From positions 1 through 52,995 of the forward strand of contig JABDBX010000006.1 of the NCBI GenBank assembly GCA_013288445.1: a stretch of 52,995 nt of DNA, given 5' to 3'. The DNA comes from Bacteroidota bacterium. GTDB lineage: Bacteria > Bacteroidota > Bacteroidia > Chitinophagales > Chitinophagaceae. A program made the position numbers and the translations under genes. Shown in pieces: positions 1-8,149 of the stretch (its first letter is position 1; the number at the start of each line of letters is the position of its first letter). The notes under the pieces are model-generated. The model had not been told where the DNA came from and searched no databases. It saw only the letters and a program-made list of their open reading frames with translations.

Positions 1-1
1 C

Positions 2-268
2 AGCAAAGGCAACGTATTCTTTATGTTTCTTTTCGGTATTCTTAATGGTGAAAGCATACTTGACGCAGCGCTACGAAGCGGCGCCGACCTGCCCTATGCC
101 TGCAAGGGCGGTGTATGCTGCACATGCCGTGCAAAGGTGCTGGAAGGAGAAGTGGAAATGGAAGTGAACTATGCGCTGGACCAACATGAGCTAAACCAGG
201 GCTATGTACTTACTTGCCAGAGCCATCCGCGCACAGAAAGAGTGGTGATAGATTTTGATGCGAGGTGA
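2..268 (+). CDS. PaaE-like oxidoreductase, C-terminal 2Fe-2S ferredoxin domain (5' partial)
   Basis: Only the C-terminal plant-type [2Fe-2S] ferredoxin domain is in the window; the frame is open to the left edge, so the gene starts outside. The cluster-binding Cys motif is visible as YACKGGVCCTC, with the fourth Cys in the later VLTCQSHP segment, followed by the usual VVIDFD ending. This spacing and wording is that of the reductase subunit of phenylacetyl-CoA epoxidase (PaaE) and close relatives, which pass electrons from NAD(P)H through FAD to the iron-sulphur cluster. The flavin and NAD domains cannot be seen, so the exact substrate system is unproven. The stretch before the ferredoxin core (codons 14-61) looks unlike the family and may hide a frameshift (see findings). 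Confidence 0.7.
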   Translation, partial: SKGNVFFMFLFGILNGESILDAALRSGADLPYACKGGVCCTCRAKVLEGEVEMEVNYALDQHELNQGYVLTCQSHPRTERVVIDFDAR

Positions 269-306
269 GGTGATTACTTAGTAATATCCTATAAATAAGC
301 AGAATG

Positions 307-609
307 CTATTCACGTTGTTTCAAAAAGTCAAAATTTCGGCTATTGTGCGCAACACCAATTATTACAATCCGTTTCATTACCTCATCTACGTAAAAATGT
401 ATGGAATACGGAAAGACATCGGGGTGAGCAACGCGATTTTTTTTGTAACGGATCGCATGGATGTATGGGTTAAGTTTTAATCTTACGATGGCTTTTTTGA
501 CATCTTCTGCAAATCTCTTCTCAAGTCCTTTTTGTTGGCTGTGATACCAGATTTTAGCTTCATTTATATCATCTTTAGCCTCTTTGAAATAGGTCAACAG
601 GTAAGGCAT
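307..609 (-). CDS. RelE/ParE-family toxin of a type II toxin-antitoxin pair
   Basis: A 100-residue protein with the ParE/RelE fold pattern: an N-terminal strand and a helix containing EAKIWYHSQQ, a second helix rich in charged residues (KRFAEDVKKAI), the LNPY turn and a C-terminal strand pair ending in IVIIGVAHNSRNF. Size is normal for the family. ParE members poison DNA gyrase and RelE members cut mRNA on the ribosome; which applies here cannot be decided from the sequence. It starts 3 nt after the stop of the upstream 80-residue antitoxin candidate on the same strand, the classic antitoxin-first operon order, so both are almost surely cotranscribed and translationally coupled. Confidence 0.85.
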   Translation of the reverse strand: MPYLLTYFKEAKDDINEAKIWYHSQQKGLEKRFAEDVKKAIVRLKLNPYIHAIRYKKNRVAHPDVFPYSIHFYVDEVMKRIVIIGVAHNSRNFDFLKQRE

Positions 610-612
610 AGA

Positions 613-855
613 TCAGTCGATTTCTTTGTCTAATTCATCAAATAATCCCTCTATGTCCAGAATAGATTGAGGATCATTCTCTATAATTTTTAGCCTTCTG
701 TCTATCATATCTTTTTGCCATTGGGGTAAATCGCCTTCAAGATCATCCACATCAGGGTATTTATTTTTGATCTTTTTCCAATCGTCAATAGGTATTTGCA
801 CCGCTATCGTTTCACCCGCGCTGTCTGAAAGATAATTTAATGACATAAAATTCAT
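613..855 (-). CDS. Antitoxin, addiction-module component family
   Basis: An acidic 80-residue protein directly upstream of the ParE-like toxin. Its middle and C-terminal half (LPQWQKDMIDRRLKIIENDP then a LFDELD ending) follows the pattern of addiction-module component antitoxins, in which a Trp and an Arg-rich helix are followed by an acidic toxin-wrapping tail. No clear DNA-binding helix-turn-helix is recognised; the short N-terminal segment may dimerise and bind the operator. A second Met at residue 4 is an alternative start. The toxin begins 3 nt downstream. Expected role: neutralises the toxin by direct binding and represses the shared promoter. Confidence 0.7.
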   Translation of the reverse strand: MNFMSLNYLSDSAGETIAVQIPIDDWKKIKNKYPDVDDLEGDLPQWQKDMIDRRLKIIENDPQSILDIEGLFDELDKEID

Positions 856-918
856 TTTATAAATTCAACATAAAACCATCATAAAATTACAAAAAATACC
901 TTCTAAACCCTTTGCTTC

Positions 919-1107
919 TTACTCTTTTGAGAACTCCATTTTTTGAGATGAAGCACTTGGCTCTTTGCCTCCTCTAAGGTAACGGGCTGTTGTTTGGATA
1001 AGATTTTCCTGCCCCTGTCCGCCATTTCCCTGAATGAGATTTTGTAGTTCATGTTTTACGCTTATTACATCAAAATTACTATTATTATCTGAAGTAGGCA
1101 TAAACAA
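919..1107 (-). CDS. Small hypothetical protein (62 aa)
   Basis: Not recognised. A 62-residue, Gln/Asn/Gly-rich soluble ORF with a short internal echo of NLIQ (residues 23-26 and 36-39) and a charged end (KMEFSKE). No signal peptide, no membrane segment and no Cys. It lies on the same strand as, and about 60 nt upstream of, the antitoxin/toxin pair and about 50 nt downstream of a small Cys-containing ORF, so all four may form one transcript. A second Met at residue 3 (MPTSDNN) is an equally good start. It may be a genuine small gene or a decayed fragment. Confidence 0.35.
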   Translation of the reverse strand: MFMPTSDNNSNFDVISVKHELQNLIQGNGGQGQENLIQTTARYLRGGKEPSASSQKMEFSKE

Positions 1108-1159
1108 AAATAGGTAATGATTAGAATAAATTTATACATCCAAATGTGATACTTTAATA

Positions 1160-1326
1160 TCACTTTCGGTTACAGGTTTTATCATCTTCAAAATGGAGGT
1201 TAAGGGCGTCAAGCATATTTGCATTTAACTCGGAAATGTCATTTCCTGTAGTAAAAACAGGACACTTACTGGCATATGCACAATATCCTGTTTTGTTTGT
1301 TCCACAACCATTTTAATTTTTTTCAT
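1160..1326 (-). pseudogene. Small Cys-containing ORF requiring a -1 frameshift (55 aa)
   Basis: Reading from the ATG at 1326 gives MKKIK and then a frame without similarity that stops soon after. If the ribosome (or the true sequence) steps back one base at the A-run right after codon 5, the frame runs on for 55 codons to the TGA at 1160-1162. It yields Cys at residues 8, 16, 22 and 52 (motifs NGCGT, GYCAYASKC, KTCNRK) and an acidic helix ISELNANMLDALN. In the unshifted +55-codon frame there is a stop just before Asn6, so it has no ATG of its own. A 9-bp inverted repeat (1254-1262 with 1286-1294) lies inside. Either a recent indel, a sequencing error in a homopolymer, or programmed slippage; family unknown. 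Confidence 0.35.
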
Positions 1327-1437
1327 AGTACCTTTTCGACTGTAAAATAATTTACCTTTTTATAAACGTAACTCACAAAAATTCGGTGTGATCCCAAACT
1401 TTCGCGTTCTAAAAAACGATATTATCTTCAATAACAT

Positions 1438-1445
1438 TATTTTTG
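1438..1445 (+). promoter_or_regulatory. Candidate -7 element (TATTTTTG) for the GH3 fusion gene
   Basis: A perfect Bacteroidota -7 match (TAnnTTTG) lies only 4 nt before the ATG at 1450. No good -33 TTG was found at the expected 19-21 nt, so this is a weak call. If real, the transcript would start at or next to the start codon. Confidence 0.35.
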
Positions 1446-1449
1446 TTTA

Positions 1450-4400
1450 ATGAGCGTATCCTGCAAAACTTCTTTGGCAGTATTTATTACACTGATAGTT
1501 GCCGCCAACTCCCTTGCACAACCAAAAAATAAATGGAAACAAGCCGATGTTAACGCCGCTAAAAACCATTGGGTGGACAGTGTGTTTGATAAGCTGAATG
1601 AGGAAGAACGCATAGGGCAGTTATTCATGGTAGCAGCCTATTCGGGTGGTAAAAACTATAACGAAGAGCTTATTACCATTCTCCTGAACGCCCACCAGGT
1701 GGGTGGCCTCATATTTATGCAGGGCGGAGCCGGGCGGCAGGCCAATCTTACCAACAAGTACCAGCACATGGCGCAAACCCCGCTACTGATAGGTATGGAT
1801 GCGGAATGGGGCATAGGTATGCGGTTGGATAGCGTAAAGAATTTTCCACGGGAGATGATGCTCGGCGCTACCAGGGATACCGGCCTTGTGTACAGAACCG
1901 GTGCCGCCATTGCGGCGCAATGCAAGCGGCTTGGCGTGAACATTGACTTTGGGCCGGTGGTTGACGTGAATAACAATCCCGAAAACCCGGTGATCAACTC
2001 CCGCTCTTTTGGTGAAAATAAAATGTGGGTATCGCGCCTCGGTGTTGCATATATGCATGGGCTGCAAAGGAACGGGGTTATGGCATGTGCCAAGCATTTT
2101 CCGGGGCATGGCAACTCCGGTGTTGACTCACACAACGAGCTGCCCGTGATACCCAACACCCTGGCACAATTAGATACCCTGGAACTACTTCCTTTTAAAC
2201 AGATGATAGCTGCAGGCGTGAAAAGCGTGATGGTGGCCCACCTAGAGGTACCGGCATTAGACACTGCACAAAATGTGCCTACAACATTATCGAAGAATAC
2301 CGTTACCGGCCTGCTTAAAAATAAACTGGGCTTTGATGGTCTTGTGGTTACCGATGCTATGGATATGAAGGGGGTTACAAAATACTTCCCCGCGGGCGAG
2401 GCCGACCTGAGGGCGTTTGAGGCTGGCAATGACATCTTGCTGTTTTCGCAGGAAGTGCCTGCATCTATCCAAAAGATAAAGAATGCCATAGACAGCGGTA
2501 TCATTCCGAAAACAGCCTTAGAAACAAGTGTAAAAAAAATACTTGCTGCAAAGTTTGATGCCGGGCTTGCCAGGTGGAAAGATATAGACCCTGAAAATAT
2601 TACCAACGACCTCAACCAGTCCATAGAACCAATTCGCACCGCCGTGGCACGGGCCGCCATAACGCTGGTAAAAGATGATAACCAGGTGCTGAATAAAATA
2701 AACGAAAACATGCGCATTGGGTATGTGGGCATTAACGCTAATAAATCAACCCCGCTTTTTACCGAGCTACACGACCAGTTCTATAACTCAAAAGCCGCCT
2801 GGCTACCCAAGGGTTCGGGTATGGACAGCGCACAAAAGATACTTAACAACATAGACAAGTACGATGCTACCATAATAGCCATTCACAACCTCAATTTTAC
2901 CCCCGGCAATAACTATGGGCTGAACGATGCAGCACTTAGTTTCCTGGAGCAGGCAGGCTGCCGTAATAATGTGATGGTGGTGCTGCTGGGCAATGCTTAT
3001 GCCATGCAGTACATGTGCGGTGTAAACTCCATGATGGTGGCTTATGAAGACGACACACTTACCGAAAAAATTGTTGCCGAGGTGTTGATGAAAAAAATAA
3101 AAGCTAAGGGGAAATTGCCGGTAACATCGTGCATAGGCAATCATAGTATTTGCCCGGCGCCGGCGCGGCCGGTTGCGATACTAAAAGAACCATCTAACGA
3201 ACTGACAAAGGTATTTTATCCAACCGAAGCTGGGGTGATAGAACAGAAAGCGCTGGACCGGCTGGACATGTTTATGGCGCGGGATATTGCCGATGGGGTT
3301 TTCCCGGGATGTCGCGTGCTGGCCGCTAAAAATGGCAAGGTGTTTTATGATAAAGCATTTGGGTACATGACCTACGAAAAGAAACAGAAGGTGGACACCA
3401 ACACGCTGTATGATATGGCATCGTGTACTAAGGTGCTGGCGACCACGCTTGCGGTAATGCGCCTGTATGAGCAAGGAAAACTGGGCCTTGACAAAACCAT
3501 TGGCGATTATCTGCCGCAGGCGAGGGGCACCAATAAAGCGGGGCTGCACATAAGGGATATACTACTGCACCAGGCCGGGCTCAGGGGGTGGATACCGTTT
3601 TATAAAGAAGCGGTTGACGATGATGGTATGCTGAAAACCAACCTGTACCGAAAAAACCCATCGGCTGGCTTTAACGTAGAGGTAGCCAGAAATGTGTATC
3701 TCCGCAATGACTACTTAGATACCATGTGGAGCAGGATATATGCAAGCCCGCTTGACAATGCCGGTAAGATGGTATATAGCGATCTTGACTTTTATTTTCT
3801 CGCAGAAATAGTGCACCAGATCACCGGCAAGACGATAGATAAATACGCTGACGATGAGTTTTACAAACCGATGGGTCTGAAAAGGATCACATACAATCCA
3901 CTGACTAAATTTGATACTTCGCAGATAGCCCCAACTGAGCAAGAAATAACCTTCAGAATGCAGCGATTGCATGGCTATGTGCACGACCCGGGAGCGGCCA
4001 TGCTGGGCGGCGTGGGCGGCCATGCCGGAGTATTTGCATCCGCCCATGATGTGGCTGCTATCTTCCAGATGCTGATGAATAAAGGCGTCTATGGTAGCAA
4101 GCGGTATTTTAAAGAATCAACGGTTGACCTGTTCACAGCATACAACAGCAAGATAAGCCACAGAGGGCTGGGTTTTGATAAGCCAACACCAGATGAAGAT
4201 AATGGTGGACCCGCAGGAGAGCGTTGCAGTGCTCTTGCCTTCGGTCACCAGGGCTTTACCGGCACCTGTGTATGGGCAGATCCCGCAACAGGTATCGTAT
4301 TCGTGTTTTTATCTAACCGCGTAAATCCATCGGGATCTAATGTAAAGATCAATAAGCTCAATGTGCGTACAACCGCGCAAGATTACATTTATGAATCGCT

Positions 4401-4464
4401 TGGTTACCCGGTAGTACACGACCGGCCTCTGGTTTATCATACCCAGATGAGCGCACTGAAATAA
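1450..4464 (+). CDS. Fused glycoside hydrolase family 3 beta-N-acetylhexosaminidase and serine beta-lactamase-like hydrolase
   Basis: A 1004-residue exported enzyme. Residues 1-23 form a signal peptide ending in a SLAQ-type cleavage site. Residues about 40-400 are a GH3 domain of the NagZ type: the KHFPGHGNSGVDSH loop (215-228), whose Asp-His pair acts as acid/base in NagZ, and TDAMDM (301-306) with the nucleophile Asp302. A linker domain (about 400-580, GH3 C-terminal-like) follows. Residues about 620-990 are a class C beta-lactamase/penicillin-binding-like domain with S658-x-x-K661, the tyrosine motif Y776-S-D and the H933-Q-G935 motif in place of KTG. The predicted role is in the periplasm on peptidoglycan fragments: GlcNAc removal plus an esterase or peptidase step. 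This fusion is known in Bacteroidota, so the architecture is not an assembly artefact; the substrate of the second domain is unknown. Confidence 0.92.
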   Translation: MSVSCKTSLAVFITLIVAANSLAQPKNKWKQADVNAAKNHWVDSVFDKLNEEERIGQLFMVAAYSGGKNYNEELITILLNAHQVGGLIFMQGGAGRQANLTNKYQHMAQTPLLIGMDAEWGIGMRLDSVKNFPREMMLGATRDTGLVYRTGAAIAAQCKRLGVNIDFGPVVDVNNNPENPVINSRSFGENKMWVSRLGVAYMHGLQRNGVMACAKHFPGHGNSGVDSHNELPVIPNTLAQLDTLELLPFKQMIAAGVKSVMVAHLEVPALDTAQNVPTTLSKNTVTGLLKNKLGFDGLVVTDAMDMKGVTKYFPAGEADLRAFEAGNDILLFSQEVPASIQKIKNAIDSGIIPKTALETSVKKILAAKFDAGLARWKDIDPENITNDLNQSIEPIRTAVARAAITLVKDDNQVLNKINENMRIGYVGINANKSTPLFTELHDQFYNSKAAWLPKGSGMDSAQKILNNIDKYDATIIAIHNLNFTPGNNYGLNDAALSFLEQAGCRNNVMVVLLGNAYAMQYMCGVNSMMVAYEDDTLTEKIVAEVLMKKIKAKGKLPVTSCIGNHSICPAPARPVAILKEPSNELTKVFYPTEAGVIEQKALDRLDMFMARDIADGVFPGCRVLAAKNGKVFYDKAFGYMTYEKKQKVDTNTLYDMASCTKVLATTLAVMRLYEQGKLGLDKTIGDYLPQARGTNKAGLHIRDILLHQAGLRGWIPFYKEAVDDDGMLKTNLYRKNPSAGFNVEVARNVYLRNDYLDTMWSRIYASPLDNAGKMVYSDLDFYFLAEIVHQITGKTIDKYADDEFYKPMGLKRITYNPLTKFDTSQIAPTEQEITFRMQRLHGYVHDPGAAMLGGVGGHAGVFASAHDVAAIFQMLMNKGVYGSKRYFKESTVDLFTAYNSKISHRGLGFDKPTPDEDNGGPAGERCSALAFGHQGFTGTCVWADPATGIVFVFLSNRVNPSGSNVKINKLNVRTTAQDYIYESLGYPVVHDRPLVYHTQMSALK

Positions 4465-4601
4465 AGTGCTGACCTAAAAGAATGTTAATTATTGTGAATT
4501 GCCCATTTATATACCCCTTGGTATGTAGGCATTTACAAAGTTTTTGTTGTTGCTTTATGAAGCGATAGTATCTGCTTTCTAAAAACTTACACACACTTTG
4601 C

Positions 4602-7382
4602 ATGAAATACCTGTTCTCTATCCTGCTGGTTCTGTGCATTGCCCCCAATGGCTGGTCGCAGGTATTTACGGTAAAAGGCAGTATTGCCGATACCATGAAT
4701 AGCATAATGCTGCACCGGGCGTCAGTGGTACTGGTGCGGACCTCCGATTCCGCAATAGAGTCCTATGCCCGTTCCCGGCCCGATGGCAGTTTTGAAATAA
4801 AAGCCGCAGCAAAGGGCAAGTATATATTTCGCGTCACTTTCCCGGGCTTTGCCGATTATGTGGATGTGATAAACATTAACGCTGCAACAACCGATCTTGG
4901 CGTTCTGCCCATGATCTCCAAAACGCAACTGCTGCAAACGTTTGTGATCACCAGGCAATTGGCGGCAATAAAGATAAAGGGAGACACTACGGAATATGTA
5001 GCGGACAGCTTTAAAGTGCGCGAAGGCGCTACGGTGGAAGACCTGCTGAAAAGGCTGCCGGGCATACAGGTGGATAAGAACGGGCAGATAACCGCACAGG
5101 GCGAAACAGTGCAAAAAATACTGGTGGATGGAGAAGAGTTTTTCTCTGACGATCCCAAAGTGGTAACGCAAGGGCTGCAATCGAATGTGGTGGACAAAGT
5201 ACAGGTATTTGACAAGAAAAGCGATCAGGCAGAATTTACAGGCATAGATGACGGGCAAAAGACTAAGACCATAAACCTGCAACTGAAAGAAAACAGCAAG
5301 AAGGGTTATTTTGGCAAGATTGACGTAGGTGCCGGAACTGACCAATATTACCAGGAACAGGCGATGCTCAATGCATTTGAAGGGAAACGGCAAATATCTG
5401 TTTTCGGTATTTTTTCAAACACAGACAAGATAGGGCTAAGCTGGCAGGATAAGGACAAATTCAGCAGTGGCAACGGCTCTACCGAGATCACCGATGACGG
5501 CGGAACGATAACTACCTGGAACAACAGCGATGAGGATTTTGGCGGATGGGACGGGAAGTATTCAGGCGAGGGTCTGCCGCAGACCGCTACAGCCGGGGTA
5601 CACTTTGCCGACAAATGGAATGACGATAAAAGTCACATAGCCACCAACTACAGGTATGGCCAGCAACAAGTGGATATAGCAGGAAACACCACTACGCTAT
5701 ATAAGCTGAACGGCGATTCAAGCAACATTAGCAATATGGCGAAAACGCAGTACAGCAAAACAGACCGCCATGCGTTTGACATAATGTACGAATGGAAAAT
5801 AGACACCAATAATTCCTTAAAGCTAAGCATGGATGCTGGTTATAAAACAGGGCAAACAAAGTCGGTATATAATACGATAACAACGCTGGGCGTGGCCGAT
5901 GCCCTGATACCTTTGTACACCAACAATCGTACTATTACCAGCACATCAACAGCCGAGTTCATCAATGCCGATTTACTGTATCGCAAAAAGTTTTCCAAAA
6001 AAGGCCGCACGCTATCTATAGATGTAAAGGAGAACTATAAAGACTCAAAGAGCGATGGAACGCTTGTTTCAGATATTGTTCCAGATTCGGCCAATGCCGT
6101 AAATACCGCTATAAACCAGCGAAAAGAAAACAACACCAACACGCTCGCATTTGCCGCAAAAGCCACTTATACCGAGCCACTTTCAAAAGTCACATTTCTG
6201 GAGTTCAATTACGGCACAACTGTAAATAACAGCGATGGGAAAAACTTGTCGTTTAATAATAACACTATACTGGACGATACTTTCAGCAGCAACTACCGTT
6301 ACAATATACTATCGAACAGCGGCGGCCTTAATTTTCGCTTTGTGTATAAAAAGGTGAACTTTTCGTTTGGCGGCAATATTGCTAACTCCGGTTACCTGCA
6401 GACCGACCTGCTTCATGGCGATACGACGCATACCTACAACTATGTAAACTTCTTCCCGCAATTCAATTTCAAATACAAGCTCAATAAACAGAGCGCCATT
6501 AATTTCTACTATAACGGCAGCAGCGAGCAGCCCACCATAGCGCAAATACAACCGCTGCGGCAAAATACCGACCCAACCAATATTACCATTGGCAACCCCA
6601 ACCTGAAACAGGAATTCATACACAAGCTGAGGTTTACCTATAATGATTATAAAGTGCTTACCCACCGGTGGCTTTGGCTGAGCCTAAACACAACTTTTAC
6701 CAGCAATGCCATAAGCACGTCTTTAAACAATAGCGAAGGCATAAACACCACACAATTTGTGAATGTTAACGGCAACTACAGCGGGTATGCATGGCTGGGC
6801 GCAGGATTTAAACTGCCCAAGCCGGACGTAAATATCGGGTTCCATTTTAACCCCACCATCAGCCATACCAATAGTTTTATCAACGGCCAGAAAAATACCA
6901 ATGACAATAACAGCTATGAGGCAGGGCTTGACTTTAGCTACTACAAAGAGAATAAGTACGACATTGGATTTTCCCCCGCCATTACATACTACGACAACAA
7001 GGCCACGGTAAGCGCCTACACCACTAACTACTGGCAGAGTAGCAGCGAGTTTTCGAGTTCGGTGCAATTGCCGCTCAAGTTCTATTTCTCTACAAATATT
7101 GCATTCCTGTTCCGGCAGCCCACGCCCGTGTTTACCAGCAATAATAATGTAGTGAAATGGAATGCTACGATTGGTAAAAAATTACTGAAAAAAGGTGGGC
7201 TGGAAATAAAGGCATCCGTTTATGATATACTCAACCAGAACATAGGCTATGACCGCACTGCGCAGGGAAACATAATAACGCAGAACAGCTACAACACAAT
7301 AAGAAGATACGGTATGCTGAGCTTAGTCTGGAACTTTAGCCATAAGCCCGGAGAAAATCCTGAACCTGATGTGAAAAAGTAA
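4602..7382 (+). CDS. Outer membrane beta-barrel protein with carboxypeptidase-regulatory-like N-terminal domain (TonB-receptor-like)
   Basis: A 926-residue outer membrane protein. Residues 1-19 are a signal peptide (cleavage after GWSQ). Residues about 22-110 form a carboxypeptidase-regulatory-like beta-sandwich, residues about 115-215 a plug-like segment (EDLLKRLPGIQVDKNG, then KILVDGEEFF, typical of TonB-dependent receptor plugs) and residues about 230-920 an Asn/aromatic-rich barrel of the outer membrane beta-barrel family type. No SusD partner is nearby, so it is not a classical glycan-uptake SusCD pair. It is followed after 10 nt by a GLPGLI-family gene, a pairing seen repeatedly in Bacteroidota, which suggests a common transcript and possibly a metal, peptide or siderophore-related envelope function. 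The ligand cannot be told from the sequence. Confidence 0.85.
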   Translation: MKYLFSILLVLCIAPNGWSQVFTVKGSIADTMNSIMLHRASVVLVRTSDSAIESYARSRPDGSFEIKAAAKGKYIFRVTFPGFADYVDVININAATTDLGVLPMISKTQLLQTFVITRQLAAIKIKGDTTEYVADSFKVREGATVEDLLKRLPGIQVDKNGQITAQGETVQKILVDGEEFFSDDPKVVTQGLQSNVVDKVQVFDKKSDQAEFTGIDDGQKTKTINLQLKENSKKGYFGKIDVGAGTDQYYQEQAMLNAFEGKRQISVFGIFSNTDKIGLSWQDKDKFSSGNGSTEITDDGGTITTWNNSDEDFGGWDGKYSGEGLPQTATAGVHFADKWNDDKSHIATNYRYGQQQVDIAGNTTTLYKLNGDSSNISNMAKTQYSKTDRHAFDIMYEWKIDTNNSLKLSMDAGYKTGQTKSVYNTITTLGVADALIPLYTNNRTITSTSTAEFINADLLYRKKFSKKGRTLSIDVKENYKDSKSDGTLVSDIVPDSANAVNTAINQRKENNTNTLAFAAKATYTEPLSKVTFLEFNYGTTVNNSDGKNLSFNNNTILDDTFSSNYRYNILSNSGGLNFRFVYKKVNFSFGGNIANSGYLQTDLLHGDTTHTYNYVNFFPQFNFKYKLNKQSAINFYYNGSSEQPTIAQIQPLRQNTDPTNITIGNPNLKQEFIHKLRFTYNDYKVLTHRWLWLSLNTTFTSNAISTSLNNSEGINTTQFVNVNGNYSGYAWLGAGFKLPKPDVNIGFHFNPTISHTNSFINGQKNTNDNNSYEAGLDFSYYKENKYDIGFSPAITYYDNKATVSAYTTNYWQSSSEFSSSVQLPLKFYFSTNIAFLFRQPTPVFTSNNNVVKWNATIGKKLLKKGGLEIKASVYDILNQNIGYDRTAQGNIITQNSYNTIRRYGMLSLVWNFSHKPGENPEPDVKK

Positions 7383-7392
7383 AAAGCAGTTT

Positions 7393-8142
7393 ATGAAACA
7401 ATTCCTTTTGCTAATAATATTTATCCCCTGCATGGCCCTGTGCGGTCGTGCACAATATACCCTTGCCGGGAAGATAGAGTATGAAAAGAAGACCAATGTT
7501 CATGCCCTGTTGCAGGATGGGAACGATGATGAGAGCGATAATTCTTGGCTTGAAAGAATGAAATCAACGGTACCAAAGTTCAGCAGCGCTTTTTTTGATC
7601 TGATCTTCGATAGTTCACGCAGCATTTACAAACCGGGGAAGGAAGTGGACAATCCAAATAAGATGTTTGGTACGCCGCCGGCATCAGATAATATTATACT
7701 CACCGATTTTAACGCCAGCGCTGTAAAGGCTATTAAAAATGTTTATGAGCAGAAATTCTTTGTGCAGGATAGTATGCGCAAACTGAAATGGGTTGAAAAG
7801 GATGAGCTACGCACCATAGCAGATTATAAATGCCATAAAGCCGTGAGCAAAATATGCGACTCTGTTTATGTGGTTGCCTTTTATACCGAAGACATCCCGG
7901 TGAGTGGCGGGCCGGAAATGTTTGGCGGCCTGCCCGGCATGATAATGGAGCTGGCCATACCCCGCCTGCACACCACCTGGACAGCAGACAAGATAGAGCT
8001 GATAAGCCCCGCAGAGGCCGACTTTAAGATCTCTGAAAAAGGCAAGAAGGTAACAGAAAAAGAACTTTCTGAAACCATACAAAGCAGCCTTAAAAGCTGG
8101 GGCAAGTGGGGTACGAAGTATATTTGGTGGACGGTGTTGTAG
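7393..8142 (+). CDS. GLPGLI family protein
   Basis: A 249-residue exported protein with a signal peptide (residues 1-20, ending at CGRAQ) and the family signature in the segment FGGLPGMIMEL (residues about 177-187). The GLPGLI family is confined to Bacteroidota, is secreted or periplasmic and has no assigned biochemical activity. The gene starts 10 nt after the outer membrane barrel gene and is very probably cotranscribed with it, which fits the common pairing of this family with TonB-receptor-like barrels. It ends 7 nt before the convergently transcribed flavin reductase, with no clear terminator between them. Confidence 0.88.
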   Translation: MKQFLLLIIFIPCMALCGRAQYTLAGKIEYEKKTNVHALLQDGNDDESDNSWLERMKSTVPKFSSAFFDLIFDSSRSIYKPGKEVDNPNKMFGTPPASDNIILTDFNASAVKAIKNVYEQKFFVQDSMRKLKWVEKDELRTIADYKCHKAVSKICDSVYVVAFYTEDIPVSGGPEMFGGLPGMIMELAIPRLHTTWTADKIELISPAEADFKISEKGKKVTEKELSETIQSSLKSWGKWGTKYIWWTVL

Positions 8143-8149
8143 CGGTGCC

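Noticed and set aside
1656-2732. A 358-codon minus-strand ORF inside the GH3 fusion gene
   Set aside because: It is a shadow of the strong plus-strand gene with intact catalytic motifs, shows no protein-like domain, and has Ser/Pro-rich composition typical of antisense frames.
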